Source: Desulforamulus reducens MI-1
Lineage (GTDB): Bacteria; Bacillota; Desulfotomaculia; Desulfotomaculales; Desulfotomaculaceae
Reading direction: 5' to 3'
DNA: 64,000 bases
Assembly (NCBI RefSeq): GCF_000016165.1
Contig: NC_009253.1
Coordinates: forward strand, 434,001-498,000
Shown here: piece after piece, positions 10,975 through 20,393 of the stretch
How positions within the stretch are numbered: the stretch's first letter is position 1
How the letters are laid out: every line of letters begins with the position of its first letter
The notes under the pieces: model-generated
Seen by the model: only the letters and a program-made list of their open reading frames with translations
Database searches by the model: none
Told to the model about the DNA's origin: nothing
Program-made: the position numbers and the translations under genes

Positions 10975-11435
10975 TGGTAGGGGAGCGTTCTTACCACATT
11001 GAAGCAGTACCGAAAGGAGCTGTGGAGAGGTAAGAAGTGAGAATGCCGGTATGAGTAAGCGAAAAGGCAGGTGAGAATCCTGCCCGCCGAAAACCTAAGG
11101 ATTTCTGGGGAAGGTTCGTCCGCCCAGAGTAAGTCGGGACCTAAGCCGAGGCCGCAAGGCGTAGGCGATGGACAATCGGTTGAAAATCCGATACCACCAA
11201 AAACCGTATGAGGATGGAGTGACGCAGGAGGGTAAGTTAAGCCAGCGGTTGGAAAAGCTGGTCCAAGCCCGTAGGGTGTAAGATAGGCAAATCCGTCTTA
11301 CATAAAACCTGAGAGGTGACGGGGAGCGAAAACAAGTAGCGAAGTAACTGATCCCAAACTGCCAAGAAAAGCTTCTAACGAGGTAAGTTGGTGCCCGTAC
11401 CGCAAACCGACACAGGTAGGTGGGGTGAGAATCCT

Positions 11436-11467
<32 letters not shown>

Positions 11468-11690
11468 CGGCAAAATGACCCCGTAACTTCGGGAGAAGGG
11501 GTGCCTCGGTATCGTGAAAATTGTACGATTGGAGCGAGAAAAGGCCGCAGAGAAAAGGTCCAAGCGACTGTTTACCAAAAACACAGGTCCCTGCTAAAGC
11601 GAAAGCTGACGTATAGGGGCTGACGCCTGCCCGGTGCTGGAAGGTTAAGGGGAAATGTTAAGGAAACTGAAGCATAGAACCGAAGCCCCA

Positions 11691-11775
<85 letters not shown>

Positions 11776-12026
11776 TTTGGACACTGTCTCAACGAGGGGC
11801 TCGGTGAAATTGTAATGACGGTGAAGATGCCGTCTACCTGCGACAGGACAGAAAGACCCCGTGGAGCTTTACTGTAGCTTGACATTGGGTTTTGGTATTT
11901 GATGTACAGGATAGGTGGGAGACTTAGAAGCTTGCACGCCAGTGTAGGTGGAGTCAGCGTTGGGATACCACCCTTTAGATATTGAAATTCTAACTAAATT
12001 CCATGAAGCTGGAATGAGGACAGTGT

Positions 12027-12059
<33 letters not shown>

Positions 12060-12216
12060 CAAAAGGTAACGGAGGCGCCCAAAGGTTCCCTCAGTGCGGA
12101 AGGAAATCGCACGTTAGAGTGTAAAGGCAAAAGGGAGCTTGACAGCGAGACCAACAAGTCGAGCTGGTACGAAAGTAGGGCTTAGTGATCCGGCGGTTCT
12201 GAGTGGAAGGGCCGTC

Positions 12217-12269
<53 letters not shown>

Positions 12270-12270
12270 C

Positions 12271-12366
<96 letters not shown>

Positions 12367-12371
12367 TACGT

Positions 12372-12414
<43 letters not shown>

Positions 12415-12441
12415 TCGCAGGCGCAGGAAACTTGAGAAGAG

Positions 12442-12473
<32 letters not shown>

Positions 12474-12589
12474 GACCGCTGGTGTACCAGCTATCGTGCC
12501 AACGGTAGTGCTGGGTAACTAAGTCCGGAAGGGATAAGTGCTGAAAGCATCTAAGCACGAAGCCTCCTTCAAGATGAGGTTTCCCACCT

Positions 12590-12713
12590 TCTCGAAGTTC
12601 GAGTTTCGACATTCGATGTTCGAATTTGGGTAAGAATTTTGGGTTGTTAAAAATAAAGACCCAAAAGAAATACTTAGATCGAACTTCGAACCACGAATTT
12701 CGAACTTCGAGAA
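12590..12713 (+). repeat. Heptad-armed insert in 23S helix 98
   Basis: About 124 nt between GGTTTCCCACCTT and GGTAAGATCCCATGAAG, near the 3' end of 23S (helix 98 region). Tandem TTCGANN left arm, complementary right arm, and a core with GACCCAAAAGAAATAC and ATCGAAC that matches the 16S and helix-25 inserts. Confidence 0.88.
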
Positions 12714-12819
12714 GGGTAAGATCCCATGAAGACTACATGGTAGATAGGCCGGGAGTGTAAGAGCAGCAATGTTTTCAGCTGACCGGTACTAATAGATCGA
12801 GTTCTTGACCAAAAACAAG

Positions 12820-12968
12820 CCTTAGGCCATGTGCCATGAGCCGTGAGCTAAGGTTAAGAATATATGACGCAATACTAAATAGCTGTTCAGTTTTGAGAGA
12901 ACATAAATTGTTTGCTCAAAGGAAAAGCCAAAAAGCTCATGGCCCAAGGCCCACAGCCCATGGCTGAC
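12820..12968 (+). repeat. 23S-5S spacer with a second heptad repeat pair
   Basis: The spacer holds a left block (12820-12853) of 7-nt units of the type GCCATGA and a right block (12934-12968) of units such as CCCAAGG and CCCATGG. The blocks are largely complementary if G-U pairs are allowed and would close a loop that contains a box A-like segment. The architecture resembles the TTCGANN inserts, with a different unit. Confidence 0.6.
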
Positions 12969-12996
12969 CTAAAAGTAATACCCAATAGCATAAAGT

Positions 12997-13113
12997 TTCT
13001 GGTGGCGATACCGGAGGGGGTACACCTGTTCCCATCCCGAACACAGCAGTTAAGCCCTCCAGGGCCGATGGTACTTGGAGCTCACGCTCCTGGGAGAGTA
13101 GGTCGTCGCCAGA
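12997..13113 (+). rRNA. rrf: 5S ribosomal RNA
   Basis: About 117 nt with the typical opening TCTGGTGGCGAT, the CCCATCCCGAACAC block, GTTAAGCCC and the closing GTCGCCAGA that pairs with the 5' end. Third gene of the rRNA operon. Confidence 0.95.
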
Positions 13114-13123
13114 GTAATTTTTT

Positions 13124-13162
13124 AACACCCACAGTCATAGGCTGTGGGTGTTGTGTGTTTAT
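13124..13162 (+). terminator. rRNA operon terminator
   Basis: AACACCCACAG pairs with CTGTGGGTGTT around a short loop (TCATAGG), followed by GTGTGTTT. The right half of this hairpin and its tail recur at 24388-24417 in the rRNA-operon relic. Confidence 0.85.
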
Positions 13163-13275
13163 GGGATAGTAATATATTTCATAATTTACTTTTGAAATGC
13201 CTTTGATGTTTCCGTTAATAAACATTCGAGAACACTTCTTTTGTGAAAAAGAAAGCAAAGAATAATAAATATATA

Positions 13276-13349
13276 TTGACTGCTAATAAGGGATTATTTA
13301 TAATGTGTATAAGTTCACTATTATAGAAGCTAGTTCACAATTGTAGAAC
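13276..13349 (+). promoter_or_regulatory. Promoter with tandem operator-like repeats (copy 1)
   Basis: TTGACT-N17-TATAAT at 13276-13304. Immediately downstream are two palindromic units 20 bp apart: GTTCACTATTATAGAAG at 13313 and GTTCACAATTGTAGAAC at 13333. The same promoter and GTTC...GAAC units occur in copy 2 (20394-20467), so they were kept after the duplication. Their position over the start site suggests repression. The nearby IclR or LysR protein could bind here, which is a guess. Confidence 0.7.
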
Positions 13350-13367
13350 ACGCAAAGGGTGTTTAAG

Positions 13368-13399
13368 TTGAAATTAAAGCAGTCGCATATCTGGGTTTG
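13368..13399 (+). pseudogene. Remnant of ridA 3' end (copy 1)
   Basis: A short stretch encodes EIKAVAYLGL, matching the C-terminus EIEAVVYLG of the intact RidA at 20527-20910. Both are followed by similar spacers and then the PLP-enzyme gene. Copy 1 has therefore lost nearly all of ridA by an internal deletion. The rest of 13163-13502 holds the promoter and operator and no gene. Confidence 0.75.
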
Positions 13400-13502
13400 G
13401 ACTATTTTGCATTAAAGATATGAAAATTTTATATACTGTCGTAATTAGGTTGCTGTAAGTTGTGCACTTAAATATATTCCAAAAGTCAAGGGAGAGATTA
13501 TC

Positions 13503-14507
13503 ATGAACTTAGCAAAATTTACTCGGAGACGTTACACAGAGGGACAAACACCAATTGAGTTTTTACCTAATTTTACAAAGGCTCTTGAGGGACCGAACAT
13601 CTATATTAAAAGGGATGACCAACTAGGATTAACTTCTGGGGGTAATAAAACCAGAAAGTTGGAATTCTTAGTGGCAGATGCTCTGGCACAGGGGGCTGAT
13701 ACCCTTATTACCTGCGGAGCAGTACAGTCCAACCATTGTCGACTTACCCTCGCGGCAGCTGTGAAGGAAGGTTTGAAATGCAGATTAGTTTTAGAAGAAA
13801 GGGTTCCCGGTAGCTATAAGCCAGAAGCCAGCGGAAACAACTTTTTGTTTAATCTGCTGGGTGTAGAAAAAGTTAAGGTTGTATCAGGCGGTTCAGATAT
13901 GATGAAGGAAATGCAAATTGTTGCCGACGAATTGGCCGCCGAGGGGCGTAAGGCCTATATAATTCCCGGTGGTGGTTCAAACGAAATAGGTAGTTTAGGA
14001 TATGTTGCATGTGCACAGGAAATTTTCGCCCAACTTTTTGAAAAAGGTTTAAAGATTGATCATATTGTTACTCCCAGTGGTAGTGCAGGAACTCATACCG
14101 GGTTGGTAACAGGATTTTACGGTAACAACTGTAATATTCCTATAACTGGGATTAGCGTTAGCCGTAAAAAACACGATCAAGAAGAATTGGTGTACAGCGT
14201 AATTCAAAAAACTGCCGCCCTTTTAGAGATAAAACAAGAAATCCCGAGGGAAGCTGTAAGTGTATACGATGATTACGTTGGCCCTGGCTATTCCTTGCCT
14301 ACTCCGGAAATGGTTGAAGCGGTACAACTATTGGCCAGAACAGAAGGTATTTTGCTTGACCCTGTATACACTGGTAAAGCAATGTCTGGCTTAATAGGAC
14401 TTGTTCGTAAGGGCTTTTTCAAGAAAGACCAGAATGTTCTATTCATCCATACTGGTGGTTCTCCTGCTTTATATGCTTACACGTCAACTATCCTGGGCAA
14501 CGATTAA
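13503..14507 (+). CDS. PLP-dependent D-cysteine desulfhydrase / L-cysteate sulfo-lyase-like protein (copy 1)
   Basis: Fold-type II PLP enzyme of the D-cysteine desulfhydrase/ACC deaminase family, 334 residues. The PLP lysine is in SGGNKTRKLEFL near residue 50; QSNHCRLT and the glycine-rich phosphate-binding GSAGTHTG follow. Members cleave D-cysteine to pyruvate, ammonia and sulfide; the homologue CuyA cleaves cysteate to sulfite. The neighbouring TRAP importer fits either. Copy 2 at 20986 differs at three residues only. SD GGGAGAG precedes the ATG. Substrate not settled by sequence. Confidence 0.88.
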   Translation: MNLAKFTRRRYTEGQTPIEFLPNFTKALEGPNIYIKRDDQLGLTSGGNKTRKLEFLVADALAQGADTLITCGAVQSNHCRLTLAAAVKEGLKCRLVLEERVPGSYKPEASGNNFLFNLLGVEKVKVVSGGSDMMKEMQIVADELAAEGRKAYIIPGGGSNEIGSLGYVACAQEIFAQLFEKGLKIDHIVTPSGSAGTHTGLVTGFYGNNCNIPITGISVSRKKHDQEELVYSVIQKTAALLEIKQEIPREAVSVYDDYVGPGYSLPTPEMVEAVQLLARTEGILLDPVYTGKAMSGLIGLVRKGFFKKDQNVLFIHTGGSPALYAYTSTILGND

Positions 14508-14684
14508 TAACCGCCATAACATTTCTGCATGGCCGTTATATCACTGGATATCATAAGTGTATAAATTGATGCAAGAAACATTAAATGCTCAAAGGAGGTG
14601 GCGCCTTCTATTTGGATCAACCGTCATAGTCCCAAGAACATTTAGGTTGCAAGAAACATTTCTCTAAAAAGGGGAGGCTAAAAC

Positions 14685-15725
14685 ATGTCAAAAATAACAA
14701 AAATGTTTTCTTTAATGTTGATATTAGTATTCGGTGTGTTTTCTCTGGTTGGCTGTACTTCTGGTGGTAAAGAACAAGCTGGTGGAGACAAAGCTAAGGA
14801 GTCTGAACCTGTTGTAATCAAATTAGCACACGAGAACGTACCCAAACATCCCATGGGACAAGCTTTTATTAAGTTTAAAGAGCTGGTTGAAAGCCGTAGT
14901 AATGGAGCAATAAAAGTAGACCTTTATGATAGTGGTAAATTTGGTAATGCTCGTGAAATTGTAGAAGGTCTACAAACTGGCCAAATCCAGATGGGATCTT
15001 CATCAACTCCAAACTTAGCTCCCTTTTCTAAGGATTTTCTAATTTATGATTTACCATTTTTATTCCCGGATTATGAGTCTACAGATAAAGTTACTGATGG
15101 TCCTATCGGTAAAAAAGCTGCTGCTGCATTAGAATCCAGTAACATTAAAGGCTTAGGTTATATTGAAATTGGCTTCCGTCATATTTTTAACAATGCTAAA
15201 CCTGTAAATACAATGGCTGATCTTAAAGGTTTAAAAATTCGCTCCACTGCCAGTAAGGCTCACATTGCCACATTGAAAGGTTTAGGCGCTAACCCAACTC
15301 CAGTAGCCTGGGGAGAAGTATATACCGCTTTACAACAGAAAACTGTTGATGGTATTGATATTGACTTAAACTTAGCATGGTTTAACAATTTCCAAGAAGT
15401 AAATAAAAATTTAACCTTAGTAAACAGTATATACAGTCCTCACTTGGTAATGATTAATAAAGCATTTTTTGAAAAATTAACTCCAGAAAATCAGAAGATT
15501 GTTACCGAGGCCTTTGAAGAAATCAAAGTATATGAACGTAAATTGATTCGTGACAATGAAAAAATGATCATTGGTAAAATGAAAGAAGCAGGTGTTAATG
15601 TAGTAGAGTTAACTCCAGAAGAAAGACAAAAGTGGGCAGATGCCACTGCTGGTGTGTATGATGAATTTGGCGGTGACATTGGTAAAGATCTGATTGAACA
15701 GGTTAGGGAAACAGTAAAGAAATAG
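14685..15725 (+). CDS. dctP: TRAP transporter solute-binding lipoprotein (DctP family)
   Basis: Extracytoplasmic binding protein of 346 residues. The signal peptide ends in a lipobox (LVGC), so the protein is membrane-anchored. Family features include KLAHENVPKHPMGQA at the mature N-terminus and the conserved GLKIRSTASK and PVAWGEVYTALQQKTVDG segment with the ligand-carboxylate arginine. It delivers an organic acid to DctQM. SD GGGGAGG precedes the ATG. It lies 177 bases after the PLP enzyme, so the ligand is likely that enzyme's substrate or a related acid such as a C3 sulfonate; this is inference. Confidence 0.93.
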   Translation: MSKITKMFSLMLILVFGVFSLVGCTSGGKEQAGGDKAKESEPVVIKLAHENVPKHPMGQAFIKFKELVESRSNGAIKVDLYDSGKFGNAREIVEGLQTGQIQMGSSSTPNLAPFSKDFLIYDLPFLFPDYESTDKVTDGPIGKKAAAALESSNIKGLGYIEIGFRHIFNNAKPVNTMADLKGLKIRSTASKAHIATLKGLGANPTPVAWGEVYTALQQKTVDGIDIDLNLAWFNNFQEVNKNLTLVNSIYSPHLVMINKAFFEKLTPENQKIVTEAFEEIKVYERKLIRDNEKMIIGKMKEAGVNVVELTPEERQKWADATAGVYDEFGGDIGKDLIEQVRETVKK

Positions 15726-15730
15726 TTTCT

Positions 15731-15774
15731 AAAGGAGTAAGGGAGGAGAATGAAATTTCCTTACTCCTTTTTAA
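15731..15774 (+). terminator. Hairpin between binding protein and permease genes
   Basis: AAAGGAGTAAGG pairs with CCTTACTCCTTT and is followed by TT. It sits between dctP and dctQ and would allow more binding protein than permease, a common arrangement. Confidence 0.75.
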
Positions 15775-15804
15775 AAATTAGATCACTTGTTAGGAGAGGG
15801 TCTA

Positions 15805-16332
15805 TTGAGCACTTCAAAATTAAAACTAATATACAATCGGATAGATGAGTATTTATCTTCCGCATTTTTATGCGGCATGATCCTTATTATAGCTATGCAG
15901 GTTTTTAATAGGTACGTTTTACAACATTCATTGGATTGGTCGGAGGAATTAGGACGTTATTTGTTCATTTGGTCGGTATATGTAGGTTGTAGCTATGCTA
16001 TGAAAGAAGATCGCCATCTGGAAGTTACGATATTTAGGCATATGTTTGGCCCTAAAGTAGAGCGAGGACTAATTACAGTTGCTTATTCACTAACAATTGC
16101 CTTCTGCTTATTCTGCGTAGTTTATGGTATTAAAATGCTATTATTTTTACTTGAGACTGGACAGTTGAGTCCTGCTTTGGAAATTAGTATGTTCTGGATC
16201 TATTTAGCAATTCCTGTTGGTATGGGTTTAATGGCTATTAGAACATTTGAACGAATTTGGGGGATGTATTTTAACAGCGACATTAAGTTTTACAATGAAG
16301 CCGACGAATTTATAGACCGTGAGGTGAAATAG
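15805..16332 (+). CDS. dctQ: TRAP transporter small permease (DctQ)
   Basis: Small membrane subunit of a TRAP transporter, 175 residues with four hydrophobic segments and the family stretch NRYVLQHSLDWSEELGRYLF. TTG at 15805 is chosen because AGGAGAGG lies six bases upstream; the in-frame TTG at 15787 overlaps the hairpin tail and has no SD. The 3' end is three bases from dctM, so they are co-translated. Confidence 0.9.
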   Translation: MSTSKLKLIYNRIDEYLSSAFLCGMILIIAMQVFNRYVLQHSLDWSEELGRYLFIWSVYVGCSYAMKEDRHLEVTIFRHMFGPKVERGLITVAYSLTIAFCLFCVVYGIKMLLFLLETGQLSPALEISMFWIYLAIPVGMGLMAIRTFERIWGMYFNSDIKFYNEADEFIDREVK

Positions 16333-16335
16333 AAG

Positions 16336-17619
16336 TTGACTATAGCACTAGTATTTATATCACTAGCTATATTTTTACTGTTAAGTATACCTATTGGTAT
16401 TTCTATTGGACTAAGTGTCCTGGTCGGTATGATTGTTGGTCAAGATTTGCCTACAGCATTTTTAATTCAGAAAATGATTGCTTCACTTGATTCTTTTCCC
16501 CTACTAGCGGTTCCTTTCTTTATTATGGCCGGTGAAATTATGCAAAAAGGTAGTATGGCCCAGAGACTGTTAGCTGTATCTAGGACTTTAGTTGGTCATA
16601 TTACGGGTGGTATGGCTCATATTTCGGTTCTTACGTGTATGTTTTACGGTGCTCTAAGTGGTTCAGCCCCTGCAACAGTAGCGGCGGTTGGCGGAATTAT
16701 GATACCGAGCATGGAAAAAGAAGGATATGACAAACCCTTTTCAACTGCCGTAAATACTGCAGCTGGCTGTTTAGGTGTAATGATTCCACCAAGTGTTCCT
16801 CTAATTATTTATGGCACTACTGCTGGAGTATCTGTAGGGGATCTCTTTATTGCAGGAGTAATTCCCGGACTCTTTGTTGGCATGTTCTTGATGGCAACCA
16901 GTTATATTATTTCAAAGAAAAAAGGTTATAAAGGTAGCGGACAACGTAGTAACTTTAAAGACATGTTAAAAGCACTTAATGAAGCTAAGTTTGCTTTAGT
17001 AGTTCCAGTTATTGTACTTGGTGGTATTTATGGTGGTTTAACAACACCTACTGAGGCAGGGGTTATCGCAGTTATTTATGCTTTCTTAGCAGAAGGATTT
17101 ATTCATCGTGCTCTTAATTGGTCTAAAGTTTATGAAGTAATCAGAGGATCTGCCTTAACTACTGCCTCTATTTTCTTGGTGGTAGCTACTGCTACAGGTT
17201 TAGGTCAAATCCTGATGTTTTATAATGTGCCAGATTTGTTGGTGAACTTTTTAGTAGGAATTTCCGAGAATAAGTATGTACTAATGCCTATCATCCTTCT
17301 TTTTCTCGTGGTAATGGGTACCTTCATGGATGCACTTGCTAACATTTTAATTTTAACCCCATTACTTCTTCCTGTTGTTCAGAAAATTGGAATTGACCCG
17401 GTTCACTTCGGGATAGTAATGATAGTTGTTATATCAATGGGCTTTTTAACACCTCCGGTAGGGGTAAACTTATTTGTGGGCTGTGGTATTAGTAAGTTGA
17501 GAATTGAGGTACTAAGCAAAGCTGTAATACCATTCTTGATTGCTATGTTTATTGCCGTATTGGCCTTGGCTTTTATACCCCAAATAACGCTTTGGTTACC
17601 TAGCTTAATGGTAAGCTAA
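16336..17619 (+). CDS. dctM: TRAP transporter large permease (DctM)
   Basis: Large membrane subunit, 427 residues with about 12 hydrophobic segments, driving sodium- or proton-coupled uptake. Family motifs include VPFFIMAGEIMQKG, GALSGSAPATVAAVGGIMIP and GFLTPPVGVNLFVGC. Start TTG at 16336 with GAGGTG eleven bases upstream, overlapping the end of dctQ. A decayed piece of a second dctM lies at 22041-22222. Confidence 0.93.
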   Translation: MTIALVFISLAIFLLLSIPIGISIGLSVLVGMIVGQDLPTAFLIQKMIASLDSFPLLAVPFFIMAGEIMQKGSMAQRLLAVSRTLVGHITGGMAHISVLTCMFYGALSGSAPATVAAVGGIMIPSMEKEGYDKPFSTAVNTAAGCLGVMIPPSVPLIIYGTTAGVSVGDLFIAGVIPGLFVGMFLMATSYIISKKKGYKGSGQRSNFKDMLKALNEAKFALVVPVIVLGGIYGGLTTPTEAGVIAVIYAFLAEGFIHRALNWSKVYEVIRGSALTTASIFLVVATATGLGQILMFYNVPDLLVNFLVGISENKYVLMPIILLFLVVMGTFMDALANILILTPLLLPVVQKIGIDPVHFGIVMIVVISMGFLTPPVGVNLFVGCGISKLRIEVLSKAVIPFLIAMFIAVLALAFIPQITLWLPSLMVS

Positions 17620-17752
17620 AATTAACTAGGAGCTAAATAATATTTTATATAGGGTAGTCTTTATTACTAGGCTACCCTGGTATAGTCTTCAATGATATAT
17701 TAAACCCTAAGGCAAACATAAATGTTTTATTTATTTTTTCAGGAGGCATTAA

Positions 17753-18988
17753 ATGAAAGTATCCCTAAGTCGTGAAAAAAAAGGAATCTTAGCTGTGGCT
17801 GGGCATGTAGGTTGCGGCCATTGCCATGGTCATGGCAATCAAGCCCAGGACGATTCGGCGGGGTTGGCCACGGTTCTAAAGCTATTTCAAGAGGCTACCG
17901 ATGTATCGTTGATTATAAAAGATATTCGTATTAAAACAGGACTGAACGGATATATAGAGGTAGAAACAGAGGATGGCGGATATGGAAAATCTGTACCTCG
18001 TAGGGGGATTACTCCTAATGAAGCCCGTTTAGCTAAAACACTTATTGGTAGAAAAGCGTTTTGCTCGCAGACCCTTGTTTTAGAGGCTTTTGGTAGGTTT
18101 TACGGTCAAGGAATTAGTGAAACCCCTGTTTCTTTACAAACGGCAATATCTAATGCAGCCTTAGATACTTTTGTAAAATGTTATCCATCTGAGTTTAAAT
18201 TTGGGTATGAAGATTTGGATGGTTCCTGTGGATTAATTGCTGGAGCGGTATTAGATTTTGATGGGATACCAGTGTCAGTGCTAGGTACAGTTAATGCCTC
18301 TATAAATGGAATTGGCCCAAATGAAGATATGGAAGGTAATTCTGCAATCGGAAAAAAAGGTGAAATAATGGCTGAATTAGGTATGGTAACATTACCTACA
18401 GTTGTTATTGAAGCTAAAGTTCATAATGAATTATTTTCCAAAGTTCTTAATGAGGGGACTTTCTTAGTTAAGGCTGATAAGCAACAAGATAATCCCTTTG
18501 TGGCTCATAGTATATTTAATGCAGCTAATGATCTTAACTTCCCAGTTATTATTAGGGAAGATGTTATGGCTAGGGTTCCTGGGGGTATGGAGAAACAGAC
18601 CAGGGAACTAGCAAATAAAATAGTTTGCTTAGGAGAGAATTTAAAAAATGCTCAGTTTTCCCAGGAAAAACTTAACATCCTTGCTGAATTGGCGCTTTTA
18701 ATAAGCCAAGATGGCGGCGGTATTAGTTTTATGTCCAATAAGCTGCACGAAATTATTGGTGGTGCGGGAACATTGCAGGGTACAAGCGCGGTAATTAATT
18801 ACTGTGTACCAAGCGAATATTATAAAGAATACTTGATACCTTTCATCACGGAGGATGATTTGCAAAAATATGTCATGTTAACAAAACAGGCTGTTAAGGA
18901 ACTTTTTAAGGTATTGCCTGATGCAGTTGAACATGCACAGAAACATTGCTGCAGTAGTTCATTGGAAGATCTTGTTCTAAAGTCATAA
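17753..18988 (+). CDS. Conserved protein of unknown function with Cys/His-rich N-terminus
   Basis: Not recognised. 411 residues, no signal peptide or membrane segment, so likely cytoplasmic. The N-terminus holds a dense Cys/His motif, HVGCGHCHGHG, followed by QAQDDSAGLATVLKLF, which looks like a metal or active site. Glycine-rich segments (DGGGISFMSNKLHEIIGGAGT) come later, and the C-terminus has HCCSSS. Strong SD AGGAGG precedes the ATG. It follows the TRAP genes and, in the inferred ancestral order, precedes pdxS. A role in processing the imported substrate is plausible. It does not match the L-cysteine desulfidase family as I know it. Confidence 0.75.
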   Translation: MKVSLSREKKGILAVAGHVGCGHCHGHGNQAQDDSAGLATVLKLFQEATDVSLIIKDIRIKTGLNGYIEVETEDGGYGKSVPRRGITPNEARLAKTLIGRKAFCSQTLVLEAFGRFYGQGISETPVSLQTAISNAALDTFVKCYPSEFKFGYEDLDGSCGLIAGAVLDFDGIPVSVLGTVNASINGIGPNEDMEGNSAIGKKGEIMAELGMVTLPTVVIEAKVHNELFSKVLNEGTFLVKADKQQDNPFVAHSIFNAANDLNFPVIIREDVMARVPGGMEKQTRELANKIVCLGENLKNAQFSQEKLNILAELALLISQDGGGISFMSNKLHEIIGGAGTLQGTSAVINYCVPSEYYKEYLIPFITEDDLQKYVMLTKQAVKELFKVLPDAVEHAQKHCCSSSLEDLVLKS

Positions 18989-19045
18989 ATCAAATGTAAT
19001 AATGATGTGATTTTTATTAAGTAAACGGGAGGATGTTAACAAGTC
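18989..19045 (+). other. Remnant of the pdxS leader (copy 1)
   Basis: The 57 bases after the unknown gene match the leader of pdxS at 22246-22297: both contain AAATGTAAT, TATTAAGTAA and CGGGAGGATGTTAACAAGT. In copy 1 the base after AAGT is C, the GTG start is gone and no PdxS coding sequence follows. It marks the deletion of pdxS from copy 1. Confidence 0.72.
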
Positions 19046-19067
19046 TTAGTCTTAGGGATAAAAAACA

Positions 19068-19112
19068 AAAACCATCTGGTTTTATTAATCAGGTGGTTTT
19101 GTATATTTTTTG
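19068..19112 (+). terminator. Terminator of the copy 1 TRAP operon
   Basis: AAAACCATCTGG pairs with CAGGTGGTTTT and is followed by GTATATTTTTTG. Confidence 0.75.
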
Positions 19113-19226
19113 TTTGTCCCTAATGGCAGGAACAAAGTAAAATAAAGCCAAGGGGGTTGGCAGGCTTTGTTGCTATTTCAAGCCCTATTGGCTGTTAGAT
19201 TGTTAGAATACTAGGGAGGTATGTTG

Positions 19227-20147
19227 TTGAGTCTATACCAATTCCATATTTTTAAAACAGTAGCAGATAAAAAAAGCTTCTCCGGAGCGGCACAAGCCCT
19301 TTATATTTCCCAACCAGCAGTTAGTATGCATATTAAAGCTTTAGAGGATCATTTTCGAACAAAATTATTTGATCGGAACACCCAGCAGGTAACAATTACC
19401 GAAGCAGGACGAATTTTATACAAATATGCTGATAAAATTCTAAATCTAATAGATCAAGCAGAAAATGATATCTCGAGGTTTACCGGGAATATAGAAGGAC
19501 CATTATCCATAGGGGCAAGTTTTACAGTTGGGGAATATGTAATCCCCAAAATTCTTGGAACTTTTAATAAGGAACATCCACAGGTAAGGGCTTTACTTCA
19601 GGTAACAAACACGGAGCAAATCGTTAATCTAGTATTAAAGCAAGAGATAGATTTAGGTTTAATTGAAAATCAGGTAAATAAAACTGAATTGGTTGCGAAA
19701 CCCTTCCTACAAGATGAACTTATTATTGTAATTCCACCGGATTATCCTTTAAGTGAACACCAGTTTATTTCGATGGAGGACCTGGTGGCATTGCCGTTAG
19801 TTATGAGAGAACAGGGATCAGGTACAAGGAAAATAACAGAAGCAAGATTAATTGAGGAGGGTGTAGACTTAAATACCTTAAATATAGTAATGGAATTAGG
19901 AAGTACAGAAGCCGTTAAAGAAGCCGTAGAAGCAGGATTTGGAACAACCATTATTTCAAAGTGGGCAGTTCAAAAAGAATTAAAGTTAGGAACTCTAGTT
20001 CCAGTAAGATTCAAAGATATTTCATTATTTAGAAAGTTTTATTTGATTTACCATAGAGATAAGTTTCAAACTACAGTGGTGGAAGAGTTTATAACCTTTC
20101 TCATATCATTTTGCTCTGGAATTACTTCAATTAAAACGAGTTCATAA
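19227..20147 (+). CDS. LysR-family transcriptional regulator
   Basis: LysR-type regulator of 306 residues. The N-terminal winged helix-turn-helix reads FKTVADKKSFSGAAQALYISQPAVSMHIKALE; the rest is the substrate-binding domain (LSIGASFTVGEYVIP) with CysB/CysL-like character. TTG at 19227 is preferred: GGGAGGT ends at 19220, which leaves no room for the ATG at 19221. Placed between the two cluster copies, it may control them. The effector is unknown. Confidence 0.9.
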   Translation: MSLYQFHIFKTVADKKSFSGAAQALYISQPAVSMHIKALEDHFRTKLFDRNTQQVTITEAGRILYKYADKILNLIDQAENDISRFTGNIEGPLSIGASFTVGEYVIPKILGTFNKEHPQVRALLQVTNTEQIVNLVLKQEIDLGLIENQVNKTELVAKPFLQDELIIVIPPDYPLSEHQFISMEDLVALPLVMREQGSGTRKITEARLIEEGVDLNTLNIVMELGSTEAVKEAVEAGFGTTIISKWAVQKELKLGTLVPVRFKDISLFRKFYLIYHRDKFQTTVVEEFITFLISFCSGITSIKTSS

Positions 20148-20173
20148 TTAAGAGTAACTTTAAGTCCAGAGTC

Positions 20174-20240
20174 ACCAACAAGTCGAGCTGGTACGAAAGT
20201 ACGGCTTAATGATCCAGCGGTTCTGAGTGAAAGGGCCGTC
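20174..20240 (+). pseudogene. 67-nt fragment of 23S rRNA
   Basis: Matches 12150-12216 of the intact 23S gene at 63 of 67 bases with no gaps, including GTCGAGCTGGTACGAAAGTA. It lies between the LysR gene and copy 2 of the duplicated cluster, with no other rRNA around it. Best read as the scar of a deleted rRNA operon. Confidence 0.9.
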
Positions 20241-20260
20241 TCTAAAATAATTTTTGAAAT

Positions 20261-20307
20261 GCTCTCGGTGTTTGTTCCAACAAAACACTCGAGAGCTATT
20301 TTTTTTG
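20261..20307 (+). terminator. Terminator after the 23S fragment
   Basis: GCTCTCG pairs with CGAGAGC, the stem continues with GTGTTT / AAACAC, and a run of eight T follows. A degraded version of the same hairpin occurs in copy 1 at about 13197-13245. Confidence 0.82.
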
Positions 20308-20393
20308 AAAATAGCCTAATCTCTGCCATAGTGACACAAAAATAATTACGAGGTGATATTATCACAAAACAAGTAAAGAATAATTAATTTATA

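Noticed and set aside
17650-17680. Hairpin GGGTAG...CTACCC after dctM as a terminator
   Set aside because: It lacks a T run, and the unknown gene downstream may be co-transcribed, so it was not listed.
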